NCBI GenBank assembly: GCA_963805795.1
Contig: CAWDVG010000004.1
Span: 596,362-660,361, forward strand
Direction of reading: 5' to 3'
Length of the DNA stretch: 64,000 bases
From: CAWARU01 sp963805795
Lineage (GTDB): Bacteria; Pseudomonadota; Gammaproteobacteria; UBA6186; Azoamicaceae
The notes under the pieces: generated by a model
Told to the model about the DNA's origin: nothing
Database searches by the model: none
The model's input: only the letters and a program-made list of their open reading frames with translations
Shown here: positions 56,882 through 64,000 of the stretch, piece by piece
Layout: each line of letters starts with the position of its first letter
How positions within the stretch are numbered: position 1 is the stretch's first letter
Program-made: the position numbers and the translations under genes

Positions 56882-57067
56882 ATGAAGAGGAAACCACTTA
56901 GCGAAACAAATCCATATATAAAAGATCCTGAAAAAAGGGAAAAATTAATTGCGATCTCTGTCGCGACTTCTTGTGGTGTCGAGGGGGTTAAAGTGGATTT
57001 TAGCACGATGAAAAGAATCTATATTCCAAGTCGTGGACCTAAAAAAATATACAAAACAATTACTTGA
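56882..57067 (+). CDS. small protein with Fic-antitoxin-like inhibitory motif, 61 aa
   Basis: A 61-aa protein: MKRKPLSETNPYIKDPEKRE, then SVATSCGVEGVKVDF and a basic tail. S30-xxx-E34-G35 matches the (S/T)xxxE(G/N) inhibitory helix of Fic regulators. No Fic toxin follows. It could be an orphan antitoxin or an unrelated small family. Ribosome site is weak. The open frame and composition look coding. Confidence 0.6.
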   Translation: MKRKPLSETNPYIKDPEKREKLIAISVATSCGVEGVKVDFSTMKRIYIPSRGPKKIYKTIT

Positions 57068-57124
57068 TAGGCCTCAGTAGACTTTTGTGACATGAAATAT
57101 AATTTTTTTGAATTTAAACTGTGA

Positions 57125-57289
57125 ATAAACACAGTTAAATTATATAATTCAGACTATCGTACCTTGAATCATGTCGACACACTTGCTGCAAGCAATTCAT
57201 TGAGACAATTAAAAGAAATGGAGCTTTTGATTGCTAAGGGAGTTTGGGCACTATATGAAAAAAATGTACGAAAGAATATTGTCTTCTAG
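57125..57289 (+). pseudogene. remnant of a winged-helix domain
   Basis: An open frame without a start encodes LYNSDYRTLNHVDTLAASNS and LRQLKEMELLIAKG, the pattern of the small winged helix at the C-terminus of Fic or RecG-like/AlbA regulators (xxxYRxLxxVxxxTAxRxLxxLxxxGLL). Only ~54 codons remain. With the small protein before it, it may be debris of a Fic-type locus. The rest of 57068-57437 shows nothing clear. Confidence 0.4.
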
Positions 57290-57437
57290 ACGTTATATTC
57301 TGGAAAAAATATTTGACTTTATTACATATATTTTTCTATCCTAGTTTTAGGAATGCTGAATAATCAAAGATAGGTGGGTCAATAATGCCTTATATGGAAA
57401 AGAGTCGTGTCAATTTATTGCCACATTAGCAAATCTT

Positions 57438-58154
57438 GTGATATTAGCATTCTTAGCTTGGTTTGCCTATAAGCAATGGTCTTCTTCTGAAAAGACAAGG
57501 ATGGGAAAATATTATCTTGATGCACTCTCGAATCTAGAAATGGCACAACAATTAGTGAGATACGCAGCAGGTATTAATTCAGAAGTCCTTAACTATTATA
57601 TTAAATCTTCACAAATAGCTCTGTTTCAAATATTTTTTTCTGATAAACTTTTGATCACAATGTTTGGCGAAGCTGCTATACAATATGCAGAGCCTGCATC
57701 CTACCCACATTATTTTAAGTCAAAAATAGAGAATGGTTTGAGACGAGCAGATAAATCATCCAATTATTTTTTGCATCATTTTTTTCTGGGGCATTATATC
57801 GATAATCAGGACACTATTCCCCCGTATTGTCTATCTCAATCGAAAATTGAAGCTTTTAAAATGTATCATGCAACTATTAACGAAATTGAAAATTTACAAG
57901 ATTATGATATGATTAATTTATCTAATATCTTGGATTGGTCTAGTGAGACAGAAATTCAGCAATGTTTCGCAATCTTGGTTGAAAAGCTTAAGCCGGGGGC
58001 AGTGGTGCTATATCGTCAGCTCAATAATAACAATAGCTATCAAGCCTTATATGAGTCTAATTTCCAATTAAATGAGGAGCTTGGACAAGAGCTGATAAAC
58101 GAAGATCGAAGTTTATTCTATCAGAAAATTAATGTGTTGAAAAAGGTGAGGTAA
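57438..58154 (+). CDS. DUF3419/BtaA-like C-terminal-half protein with N-terminal membrane helix
   Basis: A 238-aa product from GTG 57438. The part from about 59 to 230 resembles the second half of DUF3419 (BtaA, S-adenosylmethionine 3-amino-3-carboxypropyl transferase): FSDKLLITMFGEAAIQYA, FLHHFFLGHY, IPPYCLSQSKIEAF, YDMINLSNILDWSSETEI, LKPGAVVLYRQLN and DRSLFYQKI. The SAM-binding first half is absent and replaced by a hydrophobic helix. The frame is open from 57360 and the helix begins before the GTG, so the true start may be upstream at a non-ATG codon (ATA 57360 lies eight bases after AGGA). Tightly linked to the next two genes. Activity uncertain. Confidence 0.65.
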   Translation: MILAFLAWFAYKQWSSSEKTRMGKYYLDALSNLEMAQQLVRYAAGINSEVLNYYIKSSQIALFQIFFSDKLLITMFGEAAIQYAEPASYPHYFKSKIENGLRRADKSSNYFLHHFFLGHYIDNQDTIPPYCLSQSKIEAFKMYHATINEIENLQDYDMINLSNILDWSSETEIQQCFAILVEKLKPGAVVLYRQLNNNNSYQALYESNFQLNEELGQELINEDRSLFYQKINVLKKVR

Positions 58155-58157
58155 ATC

Positions 58158-58886
58158 ATGCAACAAATTATAAAGCGTATTTTAAAAGATGTAGATTACA
58201 AAAATAATCCATATTTTGTTGCTCTTAATAATGGCAGCTTTACGAAAGAAGATTTTATAGCCACCCAAATGCAATTTTATTATGCGGTGGTTTTCTTTAA
58301 TAGACCTATGACTGCGTTGGTAGCTAAAATTCCTGACTCCTCCTTGCGCTTAGAAATTATTAGAAATATTTGGGAAGAGCATGGCGAAGGGAACTTAGAT
58401 AGAATGCATGCTAATACTTTTTTAGAGTTTTTATCTAGGTTGGGGGGAATAACAAAACAACAAGTTGAAAAACAATTTTTATGGCCAGAGGTCAGAATAT
58501 TTAATACAACACTTATTGGTGCATGTGTTTTAGATGATTTTTTAAATGGCGTTTCCGTTATGGGGGTAATTGAGATGATGTTCAGCGATATATCCCATAT
58601 TTTGGGCCAGGGCCTTATAAAGCGAGGCTGGATGTCGGAATCCAATATGATACATTATACATTACACAAAGATTTAGATGTAAAACACTCTCAGGATTTT
58701 TTTGATGTATTAGAGAAATTTTGGAATGACAATACTAAGAATCAATATTATATAGAGCAGGGTCTTACTTTGGGTGCAACGTTGTTTAACAATTTCTATA
58801 GGGACCTATTCTTATCTAGAAAGCGCAGGCAAGAAAAAAACCAGCGAATCGTATATAATTCTAGAGTAGACGAGTTGATTGTATAA
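58158..58886 (+). CDS. CADD/TENA-PqqC-like diiron oxygenase-fold protein
   Basis: A 242-aa heme-oxygenase-like (HDO) protein. Ligand residues fit the diiron pattern: E77 in EEHGEGN with H84 seven residues on, E139 in VIEMMF, and H170-xxx-D174-xx-H177 in LHKDLDVKH. This spacing is close to that of chlamydial CADD. Members oxidise amino or fatty acids, or make p-aminobenzoate from an own Tyr (CADD). By my recalled alignment the sacrificed Tyr position is Phe20 here, so a small-molecule substrate is more likely. Lies 3 bp after the DUF3419-like gene and 2 bp before the GNAT-like gene. Confidence 0.82.
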   Translation: MQQIIKRILKDVDYKNNPYFVALNNGSFTKEDFIATQMQFYYAVVFFNRPMTALVAKIPDSSLRLEIIRNIWEEHGEGNLDRMHANTFLEFLSRLGGITKQQVEKQFLWPEVRIFNTTLIGACVLDDFLNGVSVMGVIEMMFSDISHILGQGLIKRGWMSESNMIHYTLHKDLDVKHSQDFFDVLEKFWNDNTKNQYYIEQGLTLGATLFNNFYRDLFLSRKRRQEKNQRIVYNSRVDELIV

Positions 58887-58888
58887 AA

Positions 58889-59698
58889 ATGCTAATTTTT
58901 AAAATGATTCACGAAATTGAACAAGAAAAATATAATGCAAAATTAAATGAATTCGAAAAAAATTTTAGTTACCCACTTGGGAATGATCGATTTACCATTT
59001 CACATGGTAAAAATTACTTTCAATTTTTTAATAATCTTGGTCAGGCTTTTCATGTGTTGGCATTGCATGATGATAGAATTGTAGCTTCAGTTGCTATCGT
59101 ACAAAGGAAGTTAATTAGGAATGAATTCGAAGAAATTGCATATTATTTATGTGATCTGAAAATTTTGAATGCATATCGCGGTAAAAATATTATTCAAGAA
59201 TTTATTAAGTTTGCAAGGCAGTTCAATGTCATGCTCCCTACCGATAAATGCTATAGTGTTTCAATGGATAGTGGTAATCATAACGTGAATCGTCTTTCAA
59301 AAATAACTTCGAGAATGCAAGATCTCAATTTAGAATTGGGCGGTCGACTTTTGATTTATCTCATTGATCAAAAAACCTTAAAAACGATAGAGACGAATCT
59401 AAACCAACATTTCGGCTCATATGAATTTAAAAGCTTAAAGGGTGTTAAAGATTTAATCTTACAAAGCACAGGCCAAGCATTAAATTTCGTCCACTTATTC
59501 CCTAAAAAAATTCAAGAAGATCCCTTTCAACCTCCCTTTGATATAAAAACCGCAAGTTATATGTTTTGTCTACCAGAAGGCTCGTGTCTGGTTGAGGAAT
59601 TGCATAGAAAAGAGGTAGAACACTTTGCGACAGCCAGTATCCTACAAAAAAACATGGACTTATTTAAGTGGAACTTCATTACCACTGGTGAAGTTTAG
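58889..59698 (+). CDS. GNAT-like acyltransferase, 269 aa
   Basis: A GNAT-like segment lies at about 30-125: FHVLALHDDRIVASVAIVQR (beta strands), YYLCDLKILNAYRGKNIIQE (motif A-like with RGKN) and SVSMDSGNHNVNRLS. The C-terminal ~130 residues are less clear and may hold a second, degenerate domain. It would transfer an acyl group from acyl-CoA or an acyl carrier to an amine. Last gene of the three-gene unit; start follows the previous stop by two bases. Substrate unknown. Confidence 0.65.
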   Translation: MLIFKMIHEIEQEKYNAKLNEFEKNFSYPLGNDRFTISHGKNYFQFFNNLGQAFHVLALHDDRIVASVAIVQRKLIRNEFEEIAYYLCDLKILNAYRGKNIIQEFIKFARQFNVMLPTDKCYSVSMDSGNHNVNRLSKITSRMQDLNLELGGRLLIYLIDQKTLKTIETNLNQHFGSYEFKSLKGVKDLILQSTGQALNFVHLFPKKIQEDPFQPPFDIKTASYMFCLPEGSCLVEELHRKEVEHFATASILQKNMDLFKWNFITTGEV

Positions 59699-59704
59699 TA
59701 TATA

Positions 59705-59762
59705 CTCTTCGCTTTTCAGGCTGTGGCGTCTTTTCTTCCAAGCTGCGACTCGACCCCCTCGA
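59705..59762. repeat. degraded repeat sequences after the GNAT-like gene
   Basis: CTCTTCGCTTTTCAGGCTGTGGCG resembles, in shorter matching blocks, the left arm of the palindrome at 28067; AAGCTGCGACTCGACC resembles the right arm of repeat B. Probably two decayed half-elements. The remainder to 59926 shows no gene. Confidence 0.4.
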
Positions 59763-59926
59763 TAGAAAACTGCTACCGGAAACAATACCCATACTCGAAC
59801 CTACGATGGCTGCACTTTCTGTTCCTAAAGTAAAATCATTGCGATAGCCATAGCATTCATCAGCAATTAGGTCCTCATCCCATATCTCCCTTCTACTATT
59901 GATGGAATTGACATCACTTCTTCATT

Positions 59927-60328
59927 TTATACTTCGATCTTTACTTGAGTGATATTTTTTGAAATCCAGTCACTGAATTCATCTTCAGTCAAACTACCTT
60001 CAGCCAGCCCAATGGTCTTTAAATATTTTTCCTGCATAGATGCAGTTAACGTTAGATTATTAAGTTCCAGGAATAGGTTAAAAACGACATAGGCAGTTCT
60101 TTTGTTTCCATCGATAAAGGGGTGATTTTTAATGATTCCATATGCAAGACTTGCAGCGAGCTGAGGTAGAGTGGGCTTTGTTCTGGAATAGAGAAATAAA
60201 TGTTTCGGCCTATTAAGTGCGGATTCTAATAGTCCCATATCGCGCAGACTTTCACTTCCTCCATGTTCGGCAATTTGTTGCTTATGTATAGCTAACACGA
60301 TTTCATCTAATACCCAGATAGGATCCAT
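59927..60328 (-). CDS. death-on-curing (Doc/Fic-fold) toxin
   Basis: A 133-aa Doc-family protein with the active-site motif HPFIDGNKRTA at 69-79. Doc phosphorylates EF-Tu in the P1 Phd-Doc pair; other Fic proteins AMPylate. The GNKRTA core with Asp rather than a second Gly-Arg pair fits Doc. It follows an AbrB-like antitoxin by 31 bp. Catalytic residues look intact. Confidence 0.88.
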   Translation of the reverse strand: MDPIWVLDEIVLAIHKQQIAEHGGSESLRDMGLLESALNRPKHLFLYSRTKPTLPQLAASLAYGIIKNHPFIDGNKRTAYVVFNLFLELNNLTLTASMQEKYLKTIGLAEGSLTEDEFSDWISKNITQVKIEV

Positions 60329-60359
60329 AATTTACTCCAACCCTATTCAGCCCAATTTA

Positions 60360-60584
60360 TTATTCTGCTAATTTTTTTAAAAGGTCCCTATCTCTTCGAA
60401 TCACTTTTTCCGCTAAGTCCATTTGCTTTGCGAAATCTGGATCATAAAGGGTTAATTCGACTCCATGCGGGGTTTCAATAACATAAAGTAGGTCCCCTTT
60501 TTTGGCGTGAAGTTTTGCCAAAATTTCTCTTGAGAGAACCACTCCTAAGGAATTACCAATGGTTGTAATTTTTACTGCCGACAT
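60360..60584 (-). CDS. AbrB/MazE-type antitoxin
   Basis: A 74-aa swapped-hairpin DNA-binding protein: VKITTIGNSLGVVLSREILAKLHAKKGDLLYV is the AbrB/MazE fold split over short motifs, and the C-terminal helix (FAKQMDLAEKVIRRD) would mask the toxin. Upstream of the Doc toxin on the same strand, so an AbrB-Doc module rather than Phd-Doc. GGAGG before the ATG (AGAGGAGGGTC on the minus strand). Confidence 0.85.
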   Translation of the reverse strand: MSAVKITTIGNSLGVVLSREILAKLHAKKGDLLYVIETPHGVELTLYDPDFAKQMDLAEKVIRRDRDLLKKLAE

Positions 60585-60609
60585 AAAAGACCCTCCTCTA
60601 ATATTTTAT

Positions 60610-60636
60610 ATTATAACAATTGTTATAACATGTCAA
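60610..60636 (-). promoter_or_regulatory. AbrB-Doc promoter and operator
   Basis: Perfect 18-bp palindrome TTATAACAATTGTTATAA at 60611-60628. On the minus strand TTGACA (60636-60631) and TATAAT (60615-60610) flank it with a 15-bp spacer, or TAATAT with 17. The antitoxin probably binds here. Confidence 0.7.
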
Positions 60637-60776
60637 GTGTTTGAATATTAATAAATATATCCTGCTTGTGAATGCCCAGGCATGTGAATACGTAGCAATA
60701 CACAAATCGAGTTTTCGACTTTAGGTGGTTATACATGGGCAAATAAAGGGATGATAAAGGCGTAATAAGTAAAAGA

Positions 60777-60834
60777 TTGACATTATTCATAAAAGTGGTA
60801 AGATCCCCCTTCCTAAAAACGTTCTTTAACAAAA
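60777..60834 (+). promoter_or_regulatory. rRNA operon promoter and boxA
   Basis: TTGACA at 60777-60782, 16-bp spacer, TAAGAT at 60799-60804, then a C-rich discriminator as expected for a stringently controlled rRNA promoter. CGTTCTTTAACAAAA at 60820-60834 matches boxA, where NusB/S10 antitermination assembles. A UP element may lie upstream. Confidence 0.75.
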
Positions 60835-60930
60835 TAGCAAATGTAGCCAAGCAATAAGTGTGGGCACTTTGAAAAAGAAGTGCGAAGCTAGGACAACTTG
60901 AAGGTATTTGCCCTTAGGGGCATAAAGATT

Positions 60931-62470
<1,540 letters not shown>

Positions 62471-62597
62471 CAAAGCGAGTTGCGAAAGGCGAAATACTCG
62501 CTAAATAGTGGCAATCTAGTTTCGATCTTCCACAACTGAGTGCCCACACAAATTGCATTGATAACATAAAGATAAATACCGATCTTGACGAGTCATC

Positions 62598-62674
<77 letters not shown>

Positions 62675-62706
62675 TCATAAACAGGATGGGGGATCTAATA
62701 GCTTTA

Positions 62707-62782
62707 GGGGCTATAGCTCAGCTGGGAGAGCGCCTGCCTTGCACGCAGGAGGTCGTCGGTTCGATCCCGACTGGCTCCACCA
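62707..62782 (+). tRNA. tRNA-Ala (TGC)
   Basis: A 76-nt cloverleaf with GGGGCTATAGCTCAGCTGGG, anticodon loop CTTGCAC, T-loop GTTCGATCCC and encoded CCA. Usual partner of tRNA-Ile in the spacer. Confidence 0.97.
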
Positions 62783-62926
62783 AATTTTGTTAACGTTTGT
62801 TTCATTTATTTATTCTTGATGTATTTCAAGAAATTATTTCTAGCGGTAACTTACATCGTGTGATATGATTTGCCGCTATCTGAAAAGATAAATAGTTTTT
62901 GATTCTTTTACATATACAAAGAATCC

Positions 62927-62939
62927 TGTTCTTTAAAAA
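62927..62939 (+). promoter_or_regulatory. boxA in the 16S-23S spacer
   Basis: TGTTCTTTAAAAA is the second antitermination boxA, before 23S. The spacer otherwise holds RNase III stem sequences I did not delimit. Confidence 0.65.
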
Positions 62940-63012
62940 TTTAGTTGGTACACAAAGTAACGAACATAGCGAGTTAATCTCAGCGAATTGTAAAGACAAT
63001 TTGGGGTTATAT

Positions 63013-64000
<988 letters not shown>

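Overview
The window looks like a chromosomal origin region from an AT-rich gammaproteobacterium. The 16S and protein sequences, the gene order (mnmG-mnmE-yidC-yidD-rnpA-rpmH | dnaA-dnaN-recF-gyrB-plsC-gmhB-glyS-glyQ) and the load of host-interaction-type proteins suggest a host-associated or amoeba-associated member of the Legionellales, near Coxiella. The genus is inference. I used no database.

Layout. 1-6.7 kb is accessory DNA: a charged unknown protein, an AAA/PD-(D/E)XK nuclease-like gene, an ankyrin/Tiki-like membrane protein, a tail-anchored small protein, and an orphan HipA-N/HTH fusion regulator with three evenly spaced operators. 6.7-15.0 kb is a leftward block (parB, parA, rsmG, mnmG, mnmE, yidC, yidD, rnpA, rpmH). 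15.2-15.45 kb carries three perfect DnaA boxes, and transcription diverges there, so this is the probable oriC. 15.6-24.5 kb runs mostly rightward (dnaA, dnaN, recF, gyrB), with an APC permease on the other strand and three perfect parS-type palindromes in and just after recF. The 5' 60% of gyrB is broken by about 16 small indels although the encoded protein is otherwise conserved.

24.5-32 kb holds lipid, heptose, glycyl-tRNA synthetase and cell-wall genes. 32-38 kb is an accessory island with an AAA/DUF4143 gene, Sel1 and transposase remnants, an AbiE toxin-antitoxin pair and a short duplicate of the DUF4143 3' end. 38-46 kb holds a threonine dehydratase, an outer-membrane barrel, hemF, thpR, tex, a RES/Xre toxin-antitoxin pair and a 240-aa unknown ending in a CaaX-like box. 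46-57 kb holds topA, dprA, a secreted ClpP-fold protein, def-fmt-rsmB-trkA-trkH. 57-60.6 kb holds a compact three-gene unit (a DUF3419/BtaA-like C-terminal half, a CADD-like diiron oxygenase-fold protein and a GNAT-like protein), followed by an AbrB/Doc toxin-antitoxin pair. 60.8-64 kb is an rRNA operon (16S, tRNA-Ile, tRNA-Ala, and the start of 23S).

The most interesting points are: the three-gene CADD-like unit; the CRIM C-terminus, a possible host-prenylated effector; a family of ~105-bp palindromic elements whose arms differ between copies but remain self-complementary; the HipS-HipB-like fusion without a kinase and its 27-bp-phased operators; the frameshifted gyrB; and an rnpA with no canonical start codon.
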